Source of the DNA: JBMZCV01 sp049613665
GTDB taxonomy: Bacteria > Bacteroidota > Bacteroidia > Chitinophagales > UBA2359
Reading direction: 5' to 3'
Assembly: GCA_049613665.1 (NCBI GenBank)
Contig: JBMZCV010000068.1
Coordinates: forward strand, 1-23,699
Length of the DNA: 23,699 nt
Shown: positions 1 through 7,275 of the stretch, piece after piece
Layout: each line of letters begins with the position of its first letter
Position numbering within the stretch: the first letter of the stretch is position 1
Notes under the pieces: generated by a model
Seen by the model: the letters and a program-made list of their open reading frames with translations, nothing else
Told to the model about the DNA's origin: nothing
The model's database searches: none
Program-made: the position numbers and the translations under genes

Positions 1-19
1 AAATTCTAAACAATTATGG

Positions 20-182
20 TTAAGTAACGCTCAAAAAATAACTTCCTTATTTGCGATTGACATTTTCTGACCTACTTCGTTGAAAAGCCTCGCCGTAGCT
101 ATGGCTATGACTGTGTTTTTCGCCTTGTAACTCAAAAAATCTCTGCCTCAAATCGTGAACTTATTTTTTTGCTGTTACTAAG
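20..182. repeat. MITE-like imperfect palindromic element
   Basis: The two ends are inverted repeats of each other. Comparing 20-46 with the reverse complement of 156-182 gives about 19 matches in 27 positions, including a shared AGTAAC block and a shared AAAAAATAA block. The similarity continues inward (CGATTGA near 54 against CGATTTGA in the complement near 154). The centre (88-110) is richer in G and C than the surroundings. No transposase or ORF is present. It is read as a small non-autonomous or REP-like element; other copies would have to be found elsewhere in the genome. Confidence 0.45.
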
Positions 183-673
183 GTAGATTCTGTTCGTTTT
201 TTCAAACGTTCAAATATAGAAACTTCTAGCTAAAAATAGAAAATTATATTTTTAGCTAGGTGTAATTCAAGATAATAATATATTAAATTAAAATCTTTAT
301 TTTGAACAAAAAAATTTCCAAAGCATTTTATAGCAGCTAAATGTTAAATAACACCATTATTTCCAAACCACCTTTTTAGTATCTAATACCTATTTAAAAA
401 CTATTTTCGCATTTTAAGGCACTTCTAAGCCACGTTCTACCCTCAAGATGTAACCTAATACTATTTTAGGCTTTTAAACGCACCAGAGGGATAAAAAAAG
501 CCAAAAAACACATTTTTAAATTTTAAAGCACTAAATCAGAAAATAATACCTCATTTTTAAAATATTAAAAAATAAACAAATATATAGGATTGCGTGCAAA
601 AAAAATCAAAAAGCCTAATGATGAAGATGAAGTTTATAAAGAATCTATAGTCATAGTAGGCAAAAGGCTCAAT
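183..673. other. AT-rich stretch without a convincing gene
   Basis: Apart from the hairpin at 226-259 nothing is recognisable here. A short open frame at about 569-682 encodes a charged peptide of some 30 residues but has no ATG and runs into the first DnaA-box variant. The stretch borders the DnaA-box cluster on its left. Confidence 0.5.
226..259. terminator. Perfect 13-bp hairpin
   Basis: CTAGCTAAAAATA at 226-238 is the exact reverse complement of 247-259, with an 8-nt loop. The stem is AT-rich and has no clear T-run beyond it. It could be a weak terminator for a gene lying left of the window, or a protein-binding palindrome at the edge of the origin region. Confidence 0.4.
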
Positions 674-731
674 TGGGGATAACTAAAGGCTGCAAGTGCA
701 AGTTTTGAAAAAGTTATCCACACTTTTTAAA

Positions 732-754
732 GTTATCCACATAGTTATCCACAG
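732..754 (+). repeat. Paired DnaA-box module, copy 1
   Basis: Two perfect boxes (733-741, 745-753) separated by the 3-bp spacer TAG, followed by G. The same 23-bp unit recurs three more times in the cluster. The starts of the two boxes are 12 bp apart. Confidence 0.9.
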
Positions 755-872
755 TCTAATTAATTGATTGTCAATAAGTTAAAACACTTATCCACATTAT
801 TTGAAATAAAAACAGTACTTTTTTTGTGTGCAAGCTTTTTTTTTGAAAAGCTGGGGATAACTAAAGGCTAGG

Positions 873-895
873 CTGTGGATAACTATGTGGATAAC
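873..895 (-). repeat. Paired DnaA-box module, copy 2 (inverted)
   Basis: Exact reverse complement of the module at 732-754, with boxes at 874-882 and 886-894. It faces copy 1, so the left and middle box groups are convergent. Confidence 0.9.
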
Positions 896-951
896 TTAGG
901 GCAAATTGTGGATAACTTTTTTGGGCATTTTCGATTGTGGATAAGTCTAGA

Positions 952-974
952 GTTATCCACATAGTTATCCACAG
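952..974 (+). repeat. Paired DnaA-box module, copy 3
   Basis: Exact copy of the 23-bp unit, with boxes at 953-961 and 965-973. An inverted single box follows at 979-987, five bases after the second box. Confidence 0.9.
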
Positions 975-1138
975 TTGCTGTGGATAACTTTTTTTCGAAC
1001 TTGTTGATTTTAAGGCATTTATACATATGCAAAAACATGATTGGGGATAACTTCGGCAGTTGCTTGTGCAAGCTTTAAATATGGTATTTAAAACATAAGT
1101 TAAATTCATTTTTATTGAAAAAAGTGACAATAAAAAAA

Positions 1139-1161
1139 GTTATCCACATAGTTATCCACAG
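1139..1161 (+). repeat. Paired DnaA-box module, copy 4
   Basis: Exact copy of the 23-bp unit, with boxes at 1140-1148 and 1152-1160. A variant TTATCCCCA box follows at 1172-1180. This is the rightmost group and adjoins the AT-rich tract at 1181-1340. Confidence 0.9.
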
Positions 1162-1254
1162 TTGTCTTTAGTTATCCCCAATTTTATTCAATAATAAAAT
1201 CATATTTGTTTAAAATATTTTTCACATAACATTTTGATTTTTATTTTTTTAGCA

Positions 1255-1291
1255 CAAAAAAAAAGCATTATGATAAAAAACACAATGCTTT
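1255..1291 (-). terminator. Intrinsic terminator downstream of the ferritin gene
   Basis: AAAGCATT at 1262-1269 pairs with AATGCTTT at 1284-1291. Read on the - strand the stem is followed by a run of nine T (the A-run at 1256-1264). It lies about 165 bp past the ferritin stop codon and would also keep transcription out of the DnaA-box cluster. Confidence 0.6.
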
Positions 1292-1369
1292 AAAATATTT
1301 TTTTTAACTGCCAATTTCTCTTTTATTCTAAAAATAATTTGTATTAAAGGTATGAAATTTAATACAAGC

Positions 1370-1401
1370 TGTGCCAATACCTTAAATTTCAGCATATTAG
1401 C
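1370..1401 (-). repeat. Partial copy of the dispersed GCTAA/TTAGC repeat
   Basis: Read on the - strand this begins GCTAATATGCTGAAATTTAA and continues GGTATTGGCACA. It closely follows the front half of the copy at 11114 (GCTAACACGCTGATTTTAAA then GGTATTAGCACA). The rear half with the GGCACTT end is not recognisable. It lies between the ferritin gene and its terminator. Confidence 0.5.
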
Positions 1402-1456
1402 TTTCGCAACTTGTAGAATAAGTTTGTCTCATTACTTAATTTATTGTTAGCAATAA

Positions 1457-2008
1457 TTATTCTGGATTAGCAGCTCTAAAATTTGCTAAAATATCAACTT
1501 CTTTATCAATAAAATACAAACCTCGCCCTTCTATTCCAATCAATTTTATTTTATCTAGCAAAGAACGATAAGTCGCTTCTTCTTCATGTTGTTCATCTAA
1601 AAACCATTGCAAAAAATTGGCACTTTGCTTGTCTCTTTCCGTATCGCACAAATCTACGAGTTCGCTAATAGCATTTGAAACAGCAAGTTCATTTTCATAA
1701 GCTTTCTGAAATAGGTCTAAGATGCTTTCAAATTGTAAAAGTGGTTGTTTTATGGGTGGAGTAATTGCAAAACCGCCAGATTCATTGAGATAATGTAACA
1801 ACTTGAGCATGTGCATACGCTCTTCTTCTGCTTGAGCATATAAAAATTTGGCACAACCTTCTAAGGCTTTGCTATCGCACCAACAAGCCATAGCCAAATA
1901 GCTTTGAGAAGCATTGCTTTCCATTTCAATTTGTTGATTTAAGGCTGCTTCAATCTTTGAAGATAACATATATTGTTCTTTTAGTGATTTTAATAAACTC
2001 TTGGTCAA
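1457..2008 (-). CDS. ftnA: Non-haem ferritin (iron storage)
   Basis: A 183-residue four-helix ferritin that oxidises Fe(II) and stores iron as a mineral in the cytoplasm. Ferroxidase ligands align with E. coli FtnA: E30 (in IEMES), E63 and H66 (in EEERMH), E107 (in YENE), and Q140/E143 (in DEQHEEE). The length is normal for the family. The start is uncertain. The full reading begins at TTG (2008), because a stop lies upstream in frame and no ATG occurs before residue 14. From memory, related Bacteroidota ferritins carry a similar N-terminal extension of about 15 residues, which favours the TTG. The ATG at 1969 would still give a complete 170-residue ferritin. It is a single gene with its own terminator at 1255-1291. 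It has four to five cysteines, more than typical. The function call is secure from the conserved ligands. Confidence 0.93.
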   Translation of the reverse strand: MTKSLLKSLKEQYMLSSKIEAALNQQIEMESNASQSYLAMACWCDSKALEGCAKFLYAQAEEERMHMLKLLHYLNESGGFAITPPIKQPLLQFESILDLFQKAYENELAVSNAISELVDLCDTERDKQSANFLQWFLDEQHEEEATYRSLLDKIKLIGIEGRGLYFIDKEVDILANFRAANPE

Positions 2009-2541
2009 TAGCTCAACTATATACTATTTTATAGAAGGTTGTTTGGCACTTAAATTTTATCTTTTGACGTAATTTTAGCATCAAAAATGAAACCTAAAAA
2101 ACTTCTAAACAACAAATTTGTTCAGATAATATTTTGCTTTTGAACAGTAATAAAAACATAAAAATTAAAGTAAAAGTTTTGCGAAAGCTGAAAAAAGAAG
2201 ATATTTTTGGCCTTCAACAAATATTGGTATTTACAAAAAAACTATATTTTTTATGACAAAACTTGATTTTTTTTACGAAAAAGCTATATTTAGCATTATT
2301 TTTGAGCCTTAATTTAAGAGTCAAAGACTTGTTGATAAAGATTAGTTTTTTTGTTTTGAAATTACTGTGACAAAAAACTTAAACAGCTTCTAAATATAAA
2401 GATATATTAAAATAGCTGCATAAAATATATTAGTTGATACTAAATGCTTGGCATCTAAGCATAAAACCAATCGACTGACAAAAGGCTATCTATCAAATTA
2501 TATATTCAAATACTTTTATAGCAACATATTATTTAAAAAAA
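2009..2541. other. Intergenic region with repeat fragments
   Basis: A 533-bp divergent gap between the ferritin gene (-) and the secreted-protein gene (+), so promoters for both should lie here. It holds GGCACTT-type repeat ends (GTTTGGCACTTAAA at 2041 and GCTTGGCATCTAAGC at 2446). It also holds a 21-bp motif at 2355-2375 that recurs at 4313-4333. No gene, tRNA or clear promoter consensus was found; TACTTTTA about 30 bases before the ATG at 2542 is only a partial match to TAnnTTTG. Confidence 0.5.
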
Positions 2542-4038
2542 ATGCGAAAAATAAAATTCCTTATTTACTTTGTTTTTGCTTGGCTCTTCGTTTTTCAATC
2601 TTTGGTTGCCCAAACCAATTGTAATACGCCAGACTATATCACATGTACTCAGCCTATTATGCCTACCTTAATTTGTCCAGAATTTTGCGGTGAAGGTAGT
2701 TTTGAAATCGTATCTGCTCATCCATTGTTTGATTGTAGTGTAGTATTGATGGGCGATTGTTTTCAATATACTGCTTTGCCAGCTTTTATTGCTCTCGACG
2801 AAATTGATATTATTGCTTGCAACGAAATAGGCATTTGTGATAGCTCAAAAGCATATATTAATGTAACAGAAAATATGATAGAGTGTGACGAGCCTTTGCC
2901 TTGCTTGGTCGATGCTCCTACTGTTTGCACTATTGAAGAGTCGATAACTTTTTGCCCAGAATTTTGTTTCACAGATGATAATTATAGCCTTTTTGTGTTT
3001 GATGAAAACAATAATATAAATGGTAGCCTAATCATAGACAATCATTGTATTGTATATCAAGCAGCAAATGGCTTTGAAGGTGTCGAAACAATTGGTATTG
3101 CGGCTTGCCACAATTTGGGAATGTGTGATACAACTTATGCCAATGTTACGGTTGGTGATTGTAGCCCACAGCCAAGTGAGGCAGAAATGTGTACGCCAAT
3201 TTTTATGCCTATTAATATTTGTGCAAATCTGGCGACAGGCGAAATGCTCGATTTAGGGCAAAGTGAAAGTGTTTTTCACTGCAATATAACGCCTTCGGTT
3301 GATGACTGTTTGGTATATCAACCGTTTCCAGGATTTGAAGGTACTGATTTTGTGACATTGACTATCTGTGAAATAGCTAACCCAACTATTTGTAGAGAGG
3401 AGGAATATACGGTGCATGTTGGTTGTGTTTGGCCATCGGCAAATGAGGATATACTGACGCTAACGCCAGAAATAGTTAATTTTAATGGCCAAAGTACACC
3501 AAATACGACTGCTTTTGACGATATTATCATTGATTTGACGCTCAATGATGATATGATGTGTAGCTCCGACCTAAATATCAATATTTTGAATTTGCCTAGC
3601 AATGGTTTTTGCCAAATTGTGAATGATAAAGAAGTGCGTTATCGGCCATTTCCAAATTTCAATGGTTCAGATGCTATTGTTTATCAGGTTTGTAACAATT
3701 GCAATTTGTGTAGCTCGGCGAGTGTTTTGTTGAATATTTCAGGCAATACTATTTCGGCAGTTTCTCCTAATTTGACGGCTGAAAATAAGCTGAACTTTGA
3801 ATACATCAAACAACAAGGCGATTTTTTGGAGCTTGCTTTTAAATCGCCAAAATCGACAGCTACTTTGTCTTTATATACTCAGAATGGACAAATTTTGCAC
3901 CAAAAGAAGTTTGAAACAACAGGAAATCAAATGCAACACTACCGTTTGCCGTTAGGTTTTAGTGCCAATAATTTTTATTTGCTAAATCTTGAAACAGAAA
4001 AGCAACGAGTAACTGAAAAAGTGATTGTTTTAAAATAA
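2542..4038 (+). CDS. Secreted Cys-rich repeat protein with T9SS sorting domain
   Basis: A 498-residue exported protein. Residues 1-24 form a signal peptide with a hydrophobic core and a VAQ cleavage site. Four related domains follow, at roughly 25-110, 118-207, 215-295 and 296-400. Each ends in a unit of the type Cys, then Y or YQ, then PxFxG/GFEG, then Cys, G or N, and Cys. The first two also share CPEFC (45-49 and 138-142). These resemble cadherin- or Ig-like domains pinned by disulphides. Residues about 415-498 look like a type A T9SS sorting domain: a LSLYTQNGQ strand, a conserved turn, and a final KVIVLK strand. It is therefore predicted to cross the outer membrane by the Por system and stay on the surface or be released. 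A ligand or enzymatic role cannot be inferred. The ATG is preceded by an A-run, as is usual here. Confidence 0.85.
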   Translation: MRKIKFLIYFVFAWLFVFQSLVAQTNCNTPDYITCTQPIMPTLICPEFCGEGSFEIVSAHPLFDCSVVLMGDCFQYTALPAFIALDEIDIIACNEIGICDSSKAYINVTENMIECDEPLPCLVDAPTVCTIEESITFCPEFCFTDDNYSLFVFDENNNINGSLIIDNHCIVYQAANGFEGVETIGIAACHNLGMCDTTYANVTVGDCSPQPSEAEMCTPIFMPINICANLATGEMLDLGQSESVFHCNITPSVDDCLVYQPFPGFEGTDFVTLTICEIANPTICREEEYTVHVGCVWPSANEDILTLTPEIVNFNGQSTPNTTAFDDIIIDLTLNDDMMCSSDLNINILNLPSNGFCQIVNDKEVRYRPFPNFNGSDAIVYQVCNNCNLCSSASVLLNISGNTISAVSPNLTAENKLNFEYIKQQGDFLELAFKSPKSTATLSLYTQNGQILHQKKFETTGNQMQHYRLPLGFSANNFYLLNLETEKQRVTEKVIVLK

Positions 4039-4844
4039 AGTAACTGTTTTGAGTATTGAACTAAGCTTTTGAAACTTAATTTTATGTTTTGCGAAGCAAG
4101 AAAAAAAATAGGCCATTGGATATATCAAAAGCACATAAAAAACGTTAGTAAAAAAAGATACAAGCACTAAATAAGTGTAAAATACTAAGAGGCTGTTTAA
4201 ATTTTGTTTTTGATGCTGAAAAAGTTAGATTTTTTGTTCAAATTGATGCTTTTTTTAAGCCAAAGGATAGAATTTAAACAGCCTCTAGTTAAAATAGCAC
4301 AGCAGTTTCTGATTTGAAACTACTGTGACAAAATTCATTTAGTAATTATTTTGTATATTTTAAAAAGCATTCTATAATTTTGCTCTTATGTCTTTCAGGT
4401 AGTCCGCTTTTTGGCAGTTGTTCATTTTTTTTTGACTAAAAAAACGAACCAAAAAAAGTCAAGACTGTTTAAAAATCTTAATGCCTTTTGACACAAAAAA
4501 AACTATACAGAAAAAACTCGCTTAAATTTGTTGTTAAGCATGTTTTAAACTTGTTTACTTGAAGAAACAAACACTTTTTTTAAATCGCTCAGGCAGATTT
4601 CTGTGCTTAACGCTTTTTTTGCACCAAAAGGCTAATTTTTAAAAGGTCGCTCTTTTGATTTTCTGACGACATTTTTTACACATAAAATATAATACAATGT
4701 TTTATTACAAGTTATTAATTGTCATTAAAACGTCAAGGCGGAAACTGCTGAAAATAGCTTGTTTAAGTTGCTAATGTATTGAAAATCAAGGTGCTAACTT
4801 TCATAAATGAGCAATTTATTTTTCTTATTTGAATAATCAAACAA
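4039..4844. other. 806-bp intergenic region with palindrome and short repeats
   Basis: No gene is supported. It holds the palindromic element at 4188-4286, a 21-bp motif at 4313-4333 shared with 2355-2375, and a 27-bp motif at 4511-4537 shared with 19869-19895. TAACTTTC about 50 bases before the ATG at 4845 is a 7/8 match to the TAnnTTTG promoter box. Confidence 0.5.
4188..4286. repeat. Palindromic MITE-like element (16-bp perfect inverted ends)
   Basis: AGAGGCTGTTTAAATT at 4188-4203 is the exact reverse complement of 4271-4286, with 67 bp between. There is no coding capacity. The ends look like those of a small non-autonomous transposable element, although no clean target duplication is visible. 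Transcribed, it would fold into a long hairpin downstream of the gene ending at 4038 and could act as a terminator. Diverged single arms seem to exist at about 2377-2395 and 11647-11667. Confidence 0.6.
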
Positions 4845-5876
4845 ATGAAAACAAAAAACAATTACTTTTTATCCATTTTACCATTTTTATTTTTGCTATT
4901 ATTGTTTTCAAACTGTGAAACAGAAGAAGGGACAGGTAGCATTAGTGGTACGATTTTTAATGATGTCAATATCAATAATTTGCAAGAGGAAGAGGAAGAA
5001 AATCTCGAAAATATACTTGTAAAAATGACATTTCCGAATGGAACTTCCAAAACTACTTTTACGGATAGTGTTGGAAGGTATGAATTTGGAAATTTGATGG
5101 GAGGAATCTACATCATTCAACTCAATTCGGAAGCTATATGCTCGTATGGTGGCAACTCAAACTTGCAAATAGATTTGGACAATGATGAAACATTTTTTAA
5201 CGCAGATTTAGGAACAAAAAAGCTTGAAGAACACAATGTTGCATTGCGTTTTAGGGGTATGCTAAATGGCGAAAATTTTAGCTTTGGGCAAATAGATAAA
5301 AATCACGATGAGTTGTCTTATATATTTGAACGCTTCGATTTTTATGTTTCAAATATCAAGCTCATAGATGCAAATGGAACAGAAACTTTACTTTCGAAAG
5401 TAGATTTATACGATTTGAACTGCACGAAACCTATCACTAATCAAATACCTGTGGGTACTTATACGGCCGTGAAAATAGGTCTTGGTTTGAATGAAACTCT
5501 AAATGCTTCTGACCCAACTTTGTTTGAACCTGGACATCCTTTGAGTTATGTCAATAGTGAACATTATTGGAGCTGGGCGACTCGCTACATTTTTTTGATG
5601 GTAGAGGGCAAAATTGGCACAGCAAATGGAAGTTTAGATGATATTTTTCTATATCATTTGGGCAAAGATGATTTGTATGAGGAGGTTGTTTTGGAACGAA
5701 ATACAACCGTAACAGCAGATGAAGTAACTAATATTGATGTAATTATTGATGTCGATAAGTTGTTTTATAATGAAAATACTTCTGTTGATATGATGACCGA
5801 CAATGTATCACATACCAATGATTCGTTTGAGTTGGCGAGCGAAATTTATAGCAATTTTGCGAAAGCGGTGCGGTAA
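4845..5876 (+). CDS. MbnP-like lipoprotein with N-terminal SdrD-B-like domain
   Basis: A 343-residue lipoprotein. A hydrophobic segment (residues 8-22) ends in FSNC with C24 as the lipidation site. Residues about 30-123 resemble an SdrD B-like/carboxypeptidase-regulatory fold (SISGTIFNDVNINN, later DSVGRYEFGNL). Residues about 130-330 match the MbnP family: an RF.DFYVSNIKLID segment, VPVGTYTAVKIGLGLNE-type wording, and the paired-Trp YWSWATRYIFLMVEG segment. MbnP proteins are periplasmic or surface proteins linked to copper and usually encoded beside the di-haem protein MbnH. No MbnH is present here. It sits between two other exported-protein genes, but the gaps (806 and 185 bp) make an operon unlikely. 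The family call is fairly firm; copper binding is inferred from the family only. Confidence 0.78.
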   Translation: MKTKNNYFLSILPFLFLLLLFSNCETEEGTGSISGTIFNDVNINNLQEEEEENLENILVKMTFPNGTSKTTFTDSVGRYEFGNLMGGIYIIQLNSEAICSYGGNSNLQIDLDNDETFFNADLGTKKLEEHNVALRFRGMLNGENFSFGQIDKNHDELSYIFERFDFYVSNIKLIDANGTETLLSKVDLYDLNCTKPITNQIPVGTYTAVKIGLGLNETLNASDPTLFEPGHPLSYVNSEHYWSWATRYIFLMVEGKIGTANGSLDDIFLYHLGKDDLYEEVVLERNTTVTADEVTNIDVIIDVDKLFYNENTSVDMMTDNVSHTNDSFELASEIYSNFAKAVR

Positions 5877-6061
5877 ATACTTTTAAAAAATAGCTTTTTA
5901 AACTAAAAGTTGGTCTGAACAGAGCAAAATTATGAATTTTTTTGGATTAAAGCAGAATTTTTATATCACATCGAAAAATATTAGCTGTTTTTCACTACTT
6001 TTCATTTAAATATTTAAAAAAAATGAATTGTAAATTTCATCGCTATACATTAAAAAAAAAA

Positions 6062-7039
6062 ATGAAAAATCAAACTCTTTTACATACCAGCAGTTTTTTG
6101 CTTGTTTTTTTGCTATTTTTTAGCAATAATACAACAGCCCAAATAAAATTTGAAAAAACGACAAGCCCCAAAAGCACCATTCCAGAAAAAGGCATCAAAA
6201 GAAATATCGAAGCCGTAAATGATACGCTTGTTATTCGGAGCGATAAGGCACAGTTGTATAACATTATGACGAATGACCATCGGCCAAAAGGCGAAAAAAT
6301 CTTGCACTTCAAATTGATAAGTGAGCCGAAAGGAAAAGCGGAAATAGAATTTGATAGAGTAGATAAATTGCGGTATCAGGCCAACTACGAAGGCGATGGC
6401 CCAGACAGTTTTGAGTATGAAGTGTGCGATTCAAAAAAGAATTGCGATAGAGCGACGGTTGTGATTTATAAATGTCCGAAAAATAATCCGAAATTACCTC
6501 GTGTGAAGACTGAAATCATACAAAAAAATGGAGAACTAAATTTTGATTATCCAGGCCAAATCATAAAAGTTTGGAAAAAGCCAGAAACAGGTACTTGTGA
6601 AATTAGCGATGATAAAAGCAAATTGACTTTTCGTTCAGACAAAGATTTTATGGGCGAAGTTCGGTTCAACTATGATGTGTATGAAGATCCAGGCCCATAT
6701 TGTGGCGACCATTATATAGAAGGAAAAAATATGATAGTTGAAGTAGTGCCTGTTGATGGTGAAAATACGCCGCCTGTGGCTGTAAAAGATGAGATTACGA
6801 TTATTGGCCGTACAAAAACAGAAATTTCACCACTCGAAAATGACTATGATGCTGAAAATACTTTAAAACAAAAGGTAGAAAAAGTATCTAATCCCAAAAT
6901 GGGCAAAATTAAACGTACACCTCGTGTTATTAAATATACGCCAACGGCTTATGGTACAGAAACGCTAACTTACAAAATTTGCGATTATAATGGAGCTTGT
7001 TCCGAAGGGCAAATCGTGATTCATGTCAAAAAGAAATAA
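6062..7039 (+). CDS. Secreted protein of cadherin/Ig-like repeats
   Basis: A 325-residue exported protein. The frame opens at ATG 6023, but the ATG at 6062 is preferred: it follows an A-run and puts a normal signal peptide (hydrophobic core, cleavage after TAQ near residue 27) at the N-terminus. Two tandem-repeat domains are clear. One runs from AVNDTLVIRSDKAQLYNIM to an ending of the type DSFEYEVCDSKKNCDRA. The last opens with NTPPVAVKDEITI and ends TLTYKICDYNGACSEG. A more diverged domain lies between them. The pattern PP.A..D ... L.ND ... Y.P ... G.D.F.Y.VCD is typical of bacterial cadherin-like/Big_9 repeats. No T9SS C-terminal domain is present; the protein ends right after the last repeat in KKK. 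The surface-repeat style is shared with the protein at 2542. Specific role unknown. Confidence 0.72.
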   Translation: MKNQTLLHTSSFLLVFLLFFSNNTTAQIKFEKTTSPKSTIPEKGIKRNIEAVNDTLVIRSDKAQLYNIMTNDHRPKGEKILHFKLISEPKGKAEIEFDRVDKLRYQANYEGDGPDSFEYEVCDSKKNCDRATVVIYKCPKNNPKLPRVKTEIIQKNGELNFDYPGQIIKVWKKPETGTCEISDDKSKLTFRSDKDFMGEVRFNYDVYEDPGPYCGDHYIEGKNMIVEVVPVDGENTPPVAVKDEITIIGRTKTEISPLENDYDAENTLKQKVEKVSNPKMGKIKRTPRVIKYTPTAYGTETLTYKICDYNGACSEGQIVIHVKKK

Positions 7040-7088
7040 AAAATAGCTCATAAGTAGTTAGACAAAAATAAGGATATATCTAGTTGAA

Positions 7089-7156
7089 GCTAACACGTTT
7101 ATTTTTAATGGATTAGCAACGAATCGACATTTATTAAATAGTGCTTGGCACTTAAC
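7089..7156 (+). repeat. Dispersed 68-bp repeat, copy A
   Basis: Begins GCTAACACG, has ATTAGCA at offset 24, and ends GTGCTTGGCACTTAAC. The end segment AGTGC-TTG-GCACT is itself a 5-bp hairpin. Offsets match copies B and C almost exactly. It lies between two convergent genes, just before the terminator at 7167. Confidence 0.6.
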
Positions 7157-7166
7157 TATGATAGCA

Positions 7167-7215
7167 AAAGGTTGTCAGACACATTTTTAATGTCTGACAA
7201 CCTTTGTTTTTTTAT
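7167..7215 (+). terminator. Strong intrinsic terminator after the gene ending at 7039
   Basis: A 15-bp perfect stem (AAAGGTTGTCAGACA at 7167-7181 with its complement at 7191-7205) and a 9-nt loop, followed by GTTTTTTT. The T-run is only on the + side, so it best serves the + gene. The stem may also block - transcription from the gene ending at 7276. Confidence 0.8.
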
Positions 7216-7275
7216 CAAAAATTTTAATGTTTCAAATAAATATCGCAATACAAATGAAACATGCGAAAATACAAT

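Larger units (their letters stand above)
674..1180. other. oriC: Candidate chromosomal replication origin (oriC): DnaA-box cluster
   Basis: Thirteen perfect TTATCCACA boxes lie within about 450 bp. On + they are at 714-722, 733-741, 745-753, 788-796, 953-961, 965-973, 1140-1148 and 1152-1160. On - they are at 874-882, 886-894, 907-915, 936-944 and 979-987. Four copies of the variant TTATCCCCA lie at 674-682, 852-860, 1042-1050 (all -) and 1172-1180 (+). TTATNCACA is the known binding site of the initiator DnaA. Such density has no coding explanation and is the hallmark of bacterial origins. Very AT-rich DNA to the right (1181-1340) is a possible unwinding element, but that is inference. dnaA itself is not in the window, and GC skew was not computed. 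Confidence 0.86.

Noticed and set aside
569..682. Short + frame ending in VIVGKRLNWG, which looks slightly protein-like
   Set aside because: Only about 30 residues from any usable start, no ATG, stop codons just upstream, and it ends within a DnaA-box variant. Too little to call a gene or gene remnant.
861..1130. Open frames on the - strand (861-1130 and 883-1071) with repeated SYPQ or LST peptides
   Set aside because: The repeats come directly from the DnaA-box sequence read in frame. There is no other coding signal, so they are by-products of the origin repeats.
674..1180. Origin cluster read as plasmid iterons or a CRISPR array
   Set aside because: The repeat is the canonical DnaA box in both orientations with irregular gaps. 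There are no equal-length spacers, no cas genes and no plasmid Rep gene.
7089..7156. GGCACTT repeats as sigma-54 promoters (TTGGCAC looks like a -24 element)
   Set aside because: The spacing to a TTGC-type -12 element does not hold in any copy, and several copies do not precede a gene. A structural repeat fits better.
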